Of a DNA stretch of 64,000 bases, positions 22,828 to 33,296 are shown one piece after another. Every line of letters begins with the position of its first letter. Position 1 is the stretch's first letter. Position numbers and translations under genes: made by a program. The notes beneath the pieces are model-generated. The model did not search any database. It was not told the DNA's origin and saw only the letters and a program-made list of their open reading frames with translations. Source of the stretch: Rhizodiscina lignyota. Its lineage: Eukaryota > Ascomycota > Dothideomycetes > Aulographales > Rhizodiscinaceae. The stretch is from contig ML978133.1 of assembly GCA_010015805.1 (NCBI GenBank), forward strand, positions 496,001 through 560,000. The letters run 5' to 3'.

Positions 22828-23452
22828 GATGCGAATTCTTGCTTTGATTAATTCATGGGTACTCTATGCTTTTGGAGGACTAGATTGGTTTTAAGAATCC
22901 TCGAAATGAGAATGACTCTAGCTTCAAGAACCTATGAGCGTGAAATCTTGGATGCTGATCTTTCGACGTTGTGGTTTGAAAGGGCTGTTCAAGGGGTGTG
23001 CAATCACAGCAACTTATTAAGGCAAGCTATAATCGGTGTCCTCGGATGGCGATACCGATGATTTCGGCTGCTTTCATGGATCGTGCCATTCACGGAGGAC
23101 GGTAAGGAAATGTGGTGATGTCGCGGCCGTAACCACGTCGTAAGAGTCCGCCGGCCAAATTCGAGGAATTCACACGATCGCGCTGATCCCAAAACGGCAA
23201 TCTGTACGCTATACGAGATCTATATACGAATCTGAGCTAGCGCGCCCCACTTACTGAGTATCTATCAGCGAATGATATGCCTCATCTTTGTTTAAGCTCT
23301 CGATGCTCGTTCTTCAAGACTGTCTGCTCCAGATCTTTCATGGTAATTATATTAGGGTTTGAGCATATAAATTCCCTTGGTGACGCAGCCATGCTCGGCT
23401 GTTTCCCTCATTCTCAAATGCAATACACTTTCCGACAACTACTTCTTTCACA
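22828..23452. promoter_or_regulatory. Shared divergent promoter of the TF and SDR genes
   Basis: The stretch lies between two start codons read in opposite directions, so it must hold both promoters. Zinc-cluster factors commonly bind paired CGG triplets; CGG/CCG triplets occur here (for example around 23098-23100 and 23149-23153) but I cannot tell which are functional. Confidence 0.5.
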
Positions 23453-24561
23453 ATGGTCAAGCTGAACGAGGTGCACAGTTTGAATACAGCCGTGGTCCAA
23501 AGTCGGCCTCTGGTTGCTGTATTTTTTAGTACGGGAGGCATTGCGTCTTATACTCTTCGCGCGTTGGCCACTGCTTCTGCGGCCAATGGAGGCAAGGGAT
23601 TTCGCGCATACATGGTTGGAAGAAAGGCGAAACCAGCTGAAGACATCATCTCCGAATGCAGTGCCATTTACCCGCAAGGCCAGTTCAAGTTCGTCAAGGC
23701 TGACGACCTTTCCCTCATACGAACTGTCGATCGGGTCTGCGCTGAAATCATTCAGCTGGAGAAGAAGGAGGGCCAGGATGCGAGAATCGATTATTTGATG
23801 ATGGCTCAAGGAGGTTCAATTTTTCTTCCACGGAAAGGTATGTTTGAGGTAGGGGTTGTTGATACACTTCTGACAATCTCACAGACACTGCGGAAGGAAT
23901 TGACGTCACCATGTCTCTGATGTACTATTCCCGCATGAGGATAATCATGAAGTTGCTTCCACTGCTACTAAAGTCCACTCTCCCCGCAAGAGTCGTTTCG
24001 GTCTATGCCGCGGGAATAGAAGCGAAGCTGTACCCAGATGACCTGTCGCTCCGTGATTTGTCACACTACAGCTACTCTCAAGCCCGATCACATATGGTTT
24101 ATATGCACACCTTGTTTCTAGAAACCCTAGCCGAACAACATCGTGGGAAGCTCGGTGGCCTGATCCACATTTTCCCTGGTCTCGTACTAGGGCCCGGCTT
24201 CTCAAATCCTGAATTACCGAGATGGTTCAGGATAGTTTGGCACTGGATTTTTGTCCCTCTCTTCGGGCGGTTAGTTACTGTCAAGCCAACTGACTGTGGT
24301 GAGAGGATGCTCTCTCTTGCATCCCCTCGCTATCCGCCGCGACCGGTTGACGGGTCAAAGAGCCAGAAGACCGAGGAAATTGCCATTGGGACAGATGGGG
24401 GAGCTGGCACCGGAGTATACTCTCTCACTTGGAATGGAGAGAACAATCTGAACGCCAAAGCTTACGAGAAATTCAACAAAGATGAGATGAGGAGAAAGGT
24501 GTGGGATCATACAACAAAGGCGTTTGATGCCATTGAGGCAGGCAAAATCTTTATAGAGTGA
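23453..24561 (+). CDS. Atypical short-chain dehydrogenase/reductase
   Basis: Exons 23453-23837 and 23885-24561 give 353 residues. The Rossmann start reads VAVFFSTGGIASYTLRALAT, and YMVGRKAKPAEDIISECSAI and IDYLMMAQGG follow the SDR order. The block MSLMYYSRMRIIMKLLPLLL and the C-terminal GVYSLTWNGENN place it in a fungal SDR subfamily often found in secondary-metabolite clusters. The usual glycine motif (GGTSGIGxYT in relatives, from memory) is shortened here, and the YxxxK catalytic pair is not evident: the equivalent region reads HYSYSQARSHMVYM. It may bind cofactor poorly or work by a different mechanism. It shares a promoter region with the zinc-cluster regulator. Confidence 0.78.
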
Positions 24562-24786
24562 AGTGGTAATTGGAATAGTTGTTTCATAGCACTAGTATGC
24601 TGCTTTTTTAATCTACAGGCGCCAATGTCAAATTGAATCCTTTAATCGTAATTCGTGAAATCCAATTTTCACTCATCTCATGCTGAAAATCCGTTCCAAC
24701 ATCACCTGATCAAGCGGTAAGGCCGTAAAATGCGAATGTCAGCCGTCGACTTGCGTTTTCTTCCACTAAATCTTCTGCTTCATCGA

Positions 24787-27700
24787 TCATGAGCCAAAGG
24801 ATGGTATGGGAATGCCCAAGCCCAACACCTTAGTCAATACCACCCCAGTAGAAGCATTGATGCTGCTCACATGCCCAAGCAATTGGAAGATAATCGAAAT
24901 GAAGCCTAGGAGCTGAGCCAAAAGACCGCTGGAGTTGGAAGGAAGAGGCAGCGAGTTGACGAAGCTAAGGTCCGATTGCGAGATGCCCGAAACAGCGTCG
25001 GCAATGGCGTCCGTTGAGTTGAGAGCGGCCAGCGATCCAAGCTGAGGATTCATTAGCGGCAGCATACCCATCAGAGCAGCGAGAGCAGGAGCGTTGATGA
25101 TTGCTGGCATATCAAGAAGCATATTTGGGATCAATGTCGACAGGGTCGTCTGTAATGCTGAGAGCTCATCGACGCCGCCTCCTGACGACAAAGCTTGAAC
25201 GAAGGAACCTAGGCCTCCGCCATTTTGTTCAACTCCACTCAAGATGTCCCCCCAATACGGAAGAACATCAGGGGTTGCTACACCGAGGTCACCGGCCCCG
25301 CCCAGGGCGCTCGTGACTGGGAGATTGTTGGCTCCTCCCAAACCAAGACCGACATTGTCCCGCTTCGATAGGTTCTCCTCTTTTATTTCCCTCTTCTGAG
25401 TCGGAACGCCGCTGCTCAGAAGGCTCGTCAGATCCGCTGGATTTTTGGCGATTTCAAACAACATCATTGCCGCCAAAGCGGACCCCATTGCTTGATTAGG
25501 ATTGGCGACAGTTCCGATGAGGCTAGTGACAACATTCAGAAGTTGTGCTGGCAAGATTGCGCTCAGCGAACTGAGGATGTCGGAAGCAGGTGCCAAAGCT
25601 GAAGCGAGACCACCGGGGATGGGCAGATTCCCGAGTGCTCCAGTCGAGGGCAAACCGTCTGTCAAGCCTGAAGCTGCAGAGCCACTTCCGAGGCTAGAGA
25701 CACCAGCCCCCAAGCCCACCGCGGTACCAACAGGTGCGAGCGCTAAACCGGAGGCCCCCCCAAGGCCGTCATTAGAGATTTGGCCCGCAGCATTGGCTAC
25801 ACCGCCGTTCGCCGCCGACGTTGTGAGTTGAGTCAGTCCGCCCAAAGGTGTATTCTGAGTGAGACCGTTCACCGGATCAGTGACTCCATTGGTGGCCTGG
25901 CCGACTGTGTCTAAAACGCCTCCAGCAGCAGTTACGGGTGAATTGCTTCCTCCGACTACGGGCAGTCCATTCGCAGCTCCGCCCACAGCCCCCGCCAATC
26001 CCGCGACAGGAGCTGCAGCGCCAATCCCGGCTCCTATCAACGCATTACCCACAGCACCTGGTACATCACCAGACGTTGCTCCAGAGGCTGCACCAGTGAC
26101 TGATCCCAATAATGCTGCTGGATCAGCTGCACCGCCGAGAGATCCCAACGCGCCCGTTAATGGAGCGGCTGCACCGGCGGCTCCAGTGACAGATCCCAAG
26201 CCTCCTGCTGCTGGAAGTGCACCAGTGAGAGCTCCCAAGCCTCCTGCTGCTGGAAGTGCGCCAGTGACACCTCCTAGGCCTCCTGCTGCACCAGTGACAN
26301 NNNNNNNNNNNNNNNNNNNNNNNNNNNNNNNNNNNNNNNNNNNNNNNNNNNNNNNNNNNNNNNNNNNNNNNNNNNNNNNNNNNNNNNNNNNNNNNNNNNN
26401 NNNNNNNNNNNNNNNNNNNNNNNNNNNNNNNNNNNNNNNNNNNNNNNNNNNNNNNNNNNNNNNNNNNNNNNNNNNNNNNNNNNNNNNNNNNNNNNNNNNN
26501 NNNNNNNNNNNNNNNNNNNNNNNNNNNNNNNNNNNNNNNNNNNNNNNNNNNNNNNNNNNNNNNNNNNNNNNNNNNNNNNNNNNNNNNNNNNNNNNNNNNN
26601 NNNNNNNNNNNNNNNNNNNNNNNNNNNNNNNNNNNNNNNNNNNNNNNNNNNNNNNNNNNNNNNNNNNNNNNNNNNNNNNNNNNNNNNNNNNNNNNNNNNN
26701 NNNNNNNNNNNNNNNNNNNNNNNNNNNNNNNNNNNNNNNNNNNNNNNNNNNNNNNNNNNNNNNNNNNNNNNNNNNNNNNNNNNNNNNNNNNNNNNNNNNN
26801 NNNNNNNNNNNNNNNNNNNNNNNNNNNNNNNNNNNNNNNNNNNNNNNNNNNNNNNNNNNNNNNNNNNNNNNNNNNNNNNNNNAGTGCGCCAGTGACAGCT
26901 CCCAGGCCTCCTGCTGCTGGACCTAACGCACCCGTAGCCCCCGTTGCGCCACCCAGGGCAGAACCGGCGTTAGGCAGAGTTGGGAGTCCTGGTGGAGATA
27001 AGGCTTGTCTTCCTCGAATAAGACCTCGTCGGAGAAGCGTACCAGTAGTATTCGTCCCGGGGGTAATTGGCAGGGCTGGCGCCGAGACAGGGAGGCTAGA
27101 AACCGATGGGATAGCGGATGTAATGCCTTGCAAGATCGTTGAGACGATAGTTGTAAGCAACTGTGTGCCGGTATTGTACAGCTCATTCCACAGGTTAGGC
27201 GATCCTGAGCCCGACAAGTCAGAAGTAGGAAGAGTCGTAGGAAGAGCCGTAGGAAGAGTCGTAGGAAGAGTTGTAAGGAGAGTCGTAGGAAGAGTCAAAT
27301 TGCTGCCATTTACGCTTGGCACAACGATTCCTGGTACGCTCGGTAAACCTGGAGTGCTGGGTAGTCCAGCAGCTGGTACAGAAGGGACACCGACAACCGG
27401 TGCGGCTGGGACACCGACATTTGGCAAAGAAGGGACCCCAATAGCCGGTGCAGCAGGGACACCAATAGCAGGCGCAGCAGGGACACCAGCCACATTAGGT
27501 AGACTGGGAGTGACACCGCCCACAGGGGGAATCGGTATTGCCCCGGCTGGGGCTGCCACAGCAGGTACCGGAACTGATGAGAGAGGTGGCAACGGGGCCC
27601 CAGAAGGTAAAGGCACGGGAAGGGAGACTGGAGGTACCGGCAATGAACCCCCCGCTGGGGGAAGGGGAGGAAGCCCTGGATTGGCACCGGCGACAGCTGG

Positions 27701-28048
27701 GACACCCGGGATACCCAAGGGATTAGCAGGCGGAGCAGGCGGAGCCGAGACTGAGGGCACCGGAGCTGAAACCGATGGGAGAAAAGAGACAGTGGTAGAG
27801 CCGACATTTGCAGCTCCATTTGGAGTAGGTGTTAATGCAGCGGTGGCGCCGATCGGAATATTGGTGGAAAATGCAACCCCTCCTACACCTGGTGCTACAT
27901 TTGGAACTGCTGGAGCAGCTGGAGCAGCTGGAACGGCAGGGACGGCAGGGACGGCAGGGACAGGAAGAGCGCCAAGTTGTGGAAGCGCGAAAGCGAAAGA
28001 ACCTGTCGAAAGGAGCGACAATGCTAAGAGTTTGTGAGAGTCCATCAT
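24787..28048 (-). CDS. Secreted Pro/Ala/Gly/Val-rich repeat protein, interrupted by an assembly gap
   Basis: The 5' part (28048 to the gap) starts with a signal peptide, MMDSHKLLALSLLSTGSFAF. Pro/Val/Ala repeats (VPAVPAVPAAPAAP), IGVPAAPAIGVPSLPN units, a TTLPT repeat and a dibasic stretch (TLLRRGLIRGR) follow. Both sides of the N gap carry a 39-nt repeat encoding LPAAGGLGxVTGA, so the two open frames are almost certainly one gene. The 3' part (26238 to 24787) is Gly/Leu/Ala-rich, has two Lys-Arg sites (TQKREIKEENLSKRD), and ends LGLGIPIPSFGS. No known domain, GPI signal or Cys framework is visible. It is probably a cell-wall or matrix protein. No intron is needed. The opposite strand is also open over long stretches, which I treat as a composition effect. 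Confidence 0.75.
26189..26935 (-). repeat. 39-nt (13-residue) tandem repeat array containing the gap
   Basis: Copies of the unit encoding LPAAGG-LGxVTGA lie on both sides of the run of N; at least three are visible to the left and one to the right. The repeats very likely caused the assembly break. From the phase of the flanking copies the missing DNA should be 24 + 39n bases, which keeps the reading frame. Confidence 0.8.
26300..26882. other. Assembly gap (583 N)
   Basis: A run of undetermined bases. Its length does not preserve the frame of the surrounding gene, so the given size is an estimate. Confidence 0.99.
27228..27297 (-). repeat. 12-nt tandem repeat encoding TTLP units
   Basis: Five or six near-perfect copies of a 12-nt unit (GTAGGAAGAGTC on +) inside the secreted repeat gene, read on the minus strand as TTLPTTLPTALPTTLPT. 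Such repeats change copy number easily. Confidence 0.75.
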
Positions 28049-28712
28049 TAAGGAATGATAGCAGTGATCACTGCGTCTCGGAAAAGACAGTGTAGCTTCT
28101 TCAAAGCTTGTTAGAATGCTCTTGCTGTGTGGATTAATTCATGGTGACCACCCGGGGGATTTTATATGTGGCAAGCATCGTGAATTGCCAAGCATCATTC
28201 TGGAGAAAGGCAGGACGAGACGCCAGGAACGCGCATGAAGAGTATCCAAGGGCTGGCATCCGCGTGTTTGAAGAAATCCCAATGCTCGTATGGTGCCAAT
28301 TTCCATGTGGTGATCGACCAGTGAGGAAACGTTGCACCTCATCGTGTGATTGAGGGAATGATGGTGATGTTATTCGCCCTTGCGTGTCAGGAACAGGTCC
28401 TCTCAATCGGATTTCTGAACCCTCGACCTTGCAGCACTGACAGTTTGCCTTGGATGATGAATGCGTTTTGGCATCGACCAGAGCCAACCTTCAGCGAAGG
28501 TGTTGGGGGAGTCGTGGACGTCTAGGTATTACATGTCCTGAGACATGAGGCTCGCCCACGCATACAGCACGCGAAAATTGTCTCAGTTGAAGAAGACTAC
28601 TGCAGCGGGTCGGTCCGTGTCAAACCTGAGGTTGGAGGAACATACGACGTTGGTGGGGAAGTGCGGAATGTGGCTGGGAGTGATTGTGAAAATGGTCACG
28701 GAATGCGCTTGA
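28049..28712. other. Intergenic / promoter of the secreted repeat gene
   Basis: The stretch lies between the 3' end of the SUZ gene and the start of the repeat-protein gene, both on the minus strand. No gene supported. Confidence 0.5.
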
Positions 28713-29624
28713 TCAGGTCGAAGAGCCAACGCGATTACCCCTCGCAGTAAATCCAAACCCACCTCTTCCACTTGAATCTGGTCCCTTCGGCTGGCGAATA
28801 TGCTGCTCTTCGCCAGGAGTTTCCGGCCGGCTGTTAGCGCCTGAAGTTCGCTGCACATAAGCGGATTGGGGTTTCGATGTGTAGTTTGGATCATAAAGCT
28901 GGCGTTTCTGGGTACTTGCGCGTGCTGGAGATTGGTCGGCTGAGGACGCATGACCATCAATGTCACCTTTACCACGTCCCTTACCCCGGGAGGAGTTTCT
29001 ACTGGTGCTATGTTGGCCATTCTTCGACGATGATCGACTTGGCGCCTCCTCCGAGCCAGAGGCGGGAGTACCAAACAGCCTTTCTCTAACCTCGAGATAT
29101 TTGCGCTGCTTCTCTTCGCGTTCTTTCTGAGCTCTTGCCTGCCGTTCGGCAAAAGACTCTGCATTCCGTCTCCTTTCCTCCTCTTCACTGTCTTCATCGG
29201 CAATGCTAAGGCCACCCATTGCACGTGATGCTTCTGCTACTTTGGCTGGAGGCGGTTTCCGGCTCAAGACTTTCATAGCAGGTTTAAATTCGGATGTGAG
29301 TGGCACGTTTTCGCGGGCTTGGAGAAATATTGGTCGTTCAGGAGATTCGCTAATTTGACCGCAATCAGACTTATGCACACACGGATTTCCGAGTACTCAC
29401 GCTGCATCCCAAAGTTGCTTATTCGCTTCGACATGCTTAGCCTTTCTTTCGGCCTTGGAGAGCCTCGCAGGCGGCTCTGGTGTCTGATTTTGCGATGGAA
29501 TCTCTTGTTTCTTAGATAGAGCGTGAGTTAGTCCCGACACCACCGAGCGGGCAATATGCCTTACGTCTGCAATTGTCTCCCAATCATCGTCCCATGCATC
29601 GGGGACGGCATTTTTCCCGCTCAT
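28713..29624 (-). CDS. SUZ-domain protein (SZRD1-like)
   Basis: Exons are 29624-29401 and 29349-28713 (51-nt intron), 286 residues. The N-terminus MSGKNAVPDAWDDDWETIAD is followed by a Lys/Glu-rich helix. The SUZ core is RPIFLQARENVPLTSEFKPA with MKVLSRKP. A second charged helix (QARAQKEREEKQRKYLEVRE) ends in RERLFGTPASG, the SUZ-associated motif. An Arg/Gly/Ser-rich tail ends in a SUZ-C-like RGGFGFTARGNRVGSST. SUZ domains bind RNA, so this is probably a cytoplasmic or nuclear mRNA-associated protein. Its start faces the start of the next gene 288 bp away, suggesting shared promoter DNA. Confidence 0.85.
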
Positions 29625-29912
29625 CTTAAGACTGTTACCTGTAACCGCGATGGATAAGAGGCGCTGATGACATGTGAAGATCAGACGATGCTCTTCGCGA
29701 TATTTGTACTCGGCCAACTTGGGGGGCAAGGCAAGTTGGGGGGAAGCTGATCTGCAAGGGTCACCGCCAAGACCGCGCTAAGCCCTACGGCGCGCCGCAT
29801 CGTCACTCCCCGCCTGTGAATGTGAAGATTAAACACCCAGGCCAGTCTATCAACTTTAAGGCTCAAGCTCAGTCGTGTTAACCATCGCTCTTCGACATTT
29901 AACACCGCCAAA

Positions 29913-30548
29913 GTGTTCAACATGTCGCGATTGGGTAATTCCCTGGGGAAATACCTCTCTTCGCTTTCACTGACACCTCGTGCAGAACAAGCTCAAGACA
30001 TCGACGCCGACGGTGATTCGGAGATGCACTCTTCCCCCGAAGACAACGACGACATGTTCCCCGACGCTGACACTCCATCTACTCCGAAGCTCAATCAGAC
30101 GTCCTCTGAGATGTCGCCGCCTACTTCTCAAGGCCCTCTGGCCAGCAGTGCAAGCTCGAATCTCGCCCAACAGTCCAGTGCGATCACATCGGCGGGCCCA
30201 GAGCTTAGTGTCACGTCCTCCATGGACCGTTCGACGCTGAATGAAAATGGGAAGCGTGTTGCAGCACGCTCTGAGATGGGCAATGGCGCCTCAAAGGTGC
30301 AGGTGCACAAGCAGAGCGGGTATATGTGGGAACGCGAGGAGGATGCGCCAGGCTACGCGTGGAAGAACAAGAAGGCGCAGGAGGACTTTCACCGCTCCTG
30401 GGAAAACATCGTGGGCAAGGACCACATGATTGGCAGTAAGTCTTTATTTGATGTGGTCTACTAAGATCACAGCTGACATGGTATAGATCGCTACGGAGAC
30501 GTTCTTGCTGGTGCGAACAAGACCACGAAAGCCTTCACAAGCACTTGA
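29913..30548 (+). CDS. Uncharacterised acidic/Ser-rich protein
   Basis: Exons 29913-30435 and 30487-30548 give 194 residues; a second ATG three codons in (MSRLGNSLGKYLSSLSLTP) is equally good. The first half is acidic and Ser/Pro-rich and looks disordered. The C-terminal third looks conserved: YMWEREEDAPGYAWKNKKAQ, EDFHRSWENIVGKDHMIGN, then RYGDVLAGANKTTKAFTST after splicing. The 50-nt intron has GTAAGT and TATAG sites and restores this block, which supports the gene model. I do not recognise the family; no enzyme motif, membrane span or signal peptide is present. Confidence 0.7.
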
Positions 30549-30933
30549 TGACTTCTGTCGCCAAGGAATATCTATTACAATCCTGCTCACAAACCACCAC
30601 AGGCGACCTGCATTGAACTTGGCAACCCTGCTGACAGCCGTGTGCGAAGTGTCCTCGATCGAATCTGCCCTGCCACTTCTGGAACTCAGTGCCAGCCACC
30701 CTAAGGATCTCGACGGAAACTTGGCAGAGGGAGAAGACGATTGGAACACCTGAAAAGAGAGATTTGGCATTCCATTTGCCAACAAGAAAGACGGAGCTGA
30801 AGATTCTTCACCATCAAAGAATACTGAGCGCTGAGAAGTCGTCGTACGACACGGTTCTACCCTTTAGCTTAGCTAGCTCATGAAAAAGGATTCTCATCAC
30901 ACCCTTCTGCGCCTGCAATGCAAGTGTCACCGT
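30549..30933. other. Convergent intergenic region
   Basis: The stretch lies between two converging stop codons. No gene supported. Confidence 0.5.
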
Positions 30934-31823
30934 TCAATCACTGTCGTCGCCGTCTGATGCTTCATCGCCTATTCCCTCCATCTCGCGCTCCTCCAGCGGA
31001 TCTTCCGTCATGTGCTCCTCGGTATGCTCCTCTTCCCCATCCTCGTCTTCGTCATCCTCCACCTCGTCATCCTCTTCAACATCATCCTCATCATCCTGCT
31101 CCTCCTCATGCTCCATCGTGTCGTCCTCCCCGTCATCCACAGCCTCCGCATCGCCACCATCAACACTCGACCTCCGAACCTTCTTCGCCGCCGGCTCGCC
31201 ATCGTCTCCCCCCTTCCCCCCAGCATGCACTCCATCACCATCGCCCTCTGGCCTCGGGCCCGACAGAGCCTCCTGCGCGGCCGCAGCCTTCGCAGCCAAC
31301 TGCTCCTCGCGCACCTTCCGCCGATACGTGTTGCGCTTATCGCACTGCACCGTGTTGTACTTGATCAGCTCGGCCTCGAGGCGCGGCAGGAACGCGTCGA
31401 ACTCCAGGTCGTGCACCGCGTCGAAGACGTCGCGCGGCTGAATCGTCTTCTTGTTCGAGCGGAGCGCGTTTTCGTTTGCGCTTTTCGCCCTGCTGTATCA
31501 GCTAAGACTATTCTTTACATATATAGAAGCGGCATGGTTAAGAGAGGAGGGGGACGCACCTTGCGCTGAGGTAGTTCACGAACACCGTTGCGCTCTTCGA
31601 CATTGCCAGGAGTGCGTCCTTCTGTATTTGCGTGTTTGCGGGCAGAACGCCCTTTGCGAGACGCTGGACCATCGTCCTTGGGAGGCTGAGGTCCTGCAAA
31701 GGACATGAGTAAATTTGTCTGGCGCGGTATGCAATGTATGAATTGAATTACCTCGACACTCAAAGTTTCCCTGGCGGCGCCATCCTCGCCGGACGCAGAG
31801 TCCTTGCTCTTGCGGGCGGGCAT
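30934..31823 (-). CDS. DPB4: DNA polymerase epsilon subunit D, histone-fold protein
   Basis: Exons 31823-31752, 31693-31560 and about 31480-30934 give 250 residues. The histone fold covers residues 25-110: DLSLPRTMVQRLAKGVLPAN, QIQKDALLAMSKSATVFVNY, then ANENALRSNKKTIQPRDVFD and LEFDAFLPRLEAEL. This is the Dpb4/POLE3 pattern of the CBF/NF-Y class. A Lys/Ala-rich helix and a very acidic tail (about 60 residues of Asp/Glu) follow. Dpb4 pairs with Dpb3 in the polymerase epsilon holoenzyme and in ISW2/CHRAC-type remodelers, and is nuclear. The second intron has several in-frame acceptors (exon starts 31492, 31489 or 31480); I chose the one giving the family sequence SASANENAL. Confidence 0.92.
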
Positions 31824-32681
31824 TTCGATGTTGTAGATGGGTAAGAGGAATTTCAATGGGTGAAGCGTCTAGTGAGAGTGCAAAAGGGAAGGGCGTTGTC
31901 GTGGATAGAGGGGGGTGAATTTACACGCGCAAACGCGTGCGCGCGAGCTAAGTGGTGGCGCAAGGACACGATTGGCCAGAATGGTAAGTCTCCCTCCATT
32001 AAGTTCTGTGTAAGTTTACCCTACTTCGAAAAATGTATTTTATTGCGTGAATAAACAGTTTCTTTCGTTTACATATCGACAAGATTGATGCACCATTTTG
32101 AATGGTCCACTTGTTGAAGTTCTCGTGGAAGGCAGCGATAGCTCCAGACTGAATTACCTATCTCACAACCAAGAATGACGATAAAGGCCTGAGGAGATGG
32201 GACGATGGACTTCAGAGCAATATCAATTTGCCTTTGCATGTTAGAGTCATGTAGCAGAGAGTATCACAGTGCAGCAATTCATGTCACAAGAAATAGACAT
32301 TCAAGACATGGCCATGAAACTATCTTCATTACGGTTTCATACTTCATTCCATCGTGAACGCACCAAACCCTACGAGACAAAGTATGTAGTGCAGTACAGC
32401 ATTCGGGGTATATAGCGAGGTCCAGCTTGCTGCAGCGTTGCGTATCTGCGAAAAGAATCTCTCTCCTTTGACCATCAGACTCCCCACATGTAAGAACGCC
32501 GTAGACCCTATTGAAGCCCTTCCAGTGGCATTAAAAAAGTATGAATGGTCTCTCCCAGTAGCGTACTGGAAGGGGTAGAGAAGGTTTGACACGAGAAGAG
32601 GGTGATTCTCCACGTGCCTTGCCGCAGCCCTGTGGCGGCGACGTCGAGTCGGTCGTGACCTGTCCATTTTCAGGAACAGCA
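31824..32681. other. Intergenic
   Basis: About 860 bases between two minus-strand genes, A/T-rich in the centre. It should hold the Dpb4 promoter and the 3' UTR of the upstream gene. No gene supported. Confidence 0.5.
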
Positions 32682-33296
32682 TCACACTCGGCCTTCCAAG
32701 ACTTCAAAGATCCCACCAACAGCAAAGCCGGTCTTCGGTCGTGGCTCCATTATCGTGAGCTCATTCTCGAAGCTTTTCTTCTCCTCCTCCAGCTCCATTG
32801 CCTGGATGCTAGGTCGCCGCTTCATCGCACGTATGTTCAGCAGCTGTCTAATCTTGTAAGATGAGACGGTCGATGAAGGAGAATCGCCAAGCGAAGACAA
32901 GGGAGACAGCGAGGAAGTATCTTCGTTTGATGAGATGCTTGTCCGTGGCAGAGAGAGAGGCGAGGTCGTGTCTGCGGAAGTCGATGACGAAGGGTATCCA
33001 TTAGACGAGTGGCTGGCAGTGGGAGCGTGACGAGAAGGACTCAATGCTGTCTTGAGCCTACGGAGTGAAGAAGTTCGAATGGGCGTAGTGAAGCCCTGGA
33101 AACGGTTCGTCCGCATGATGGCAGAATTCTGATGGCGAATTGTCTTGAGCTCTGCGTCCGTCGAAGAAGAGCGTGAGTTTCGCGCCCGAGTAGATATGTA
33201 TATGGACTTTGTGCTGGTGACCTTGCTCGGCGTTTTGAGCGGCAACGACGTCAAGGTGTCCAGGGTACCGAGTACGAAGAGGTCAGACGACGTCAA
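32682..33296 (-). CDS. Uncharacterised Ser/Thr-rich protein
   Basis: Open for 204 residues without an intron. The first 140 residues are Ser/Thr/Pro-rich with basic patches (TSSLRRLKTALSPSRHAP) and look disordered. The C-terminal 60 residues look structured and probably conserved: YKIRQLLNIRAMKRRPSIQA, a charged helix MELEEEKKSFENELTIMEPR, and FAVGGIFEVLEGRV. I do not recognise a family. Many Ser-Pro and Arg-rich sites would suit phosphorylation. The clear codon-like sequence at the 3' end argues for a true gene, but confidence is moderate because no splice or domain evidence supports it. Confidence 0.55.
   Translation of the reverse strand: MTSSDLFVLGTLDTLTSLPLKTPSKVTSTKSIYISTRARNSRSSSTDAELKTIRHQNSAIMRTNRFQGFTTPIRTSSLRRLKTALSPSRHAPTASHSSNGYPSSSTSADTTSPLSLPRTSISSNEDTSSLSPLSSLGDSPSSTVSSYKIRQLLNIRAMKRRPSIQAMELEEEKKSFENELTIMEPRPKTGFAVGGIFEVLEGRV

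Noticed and set aside
26892-28037. Long + strand open frame opposite the secreted repeat gene
   Set aside because: It has no start context, signal or domain; a Pro/Ala/Gly/Val repeat composition keeps the opposite strand free of stops. The minus strand has a signal peptide and meaningful repeats.
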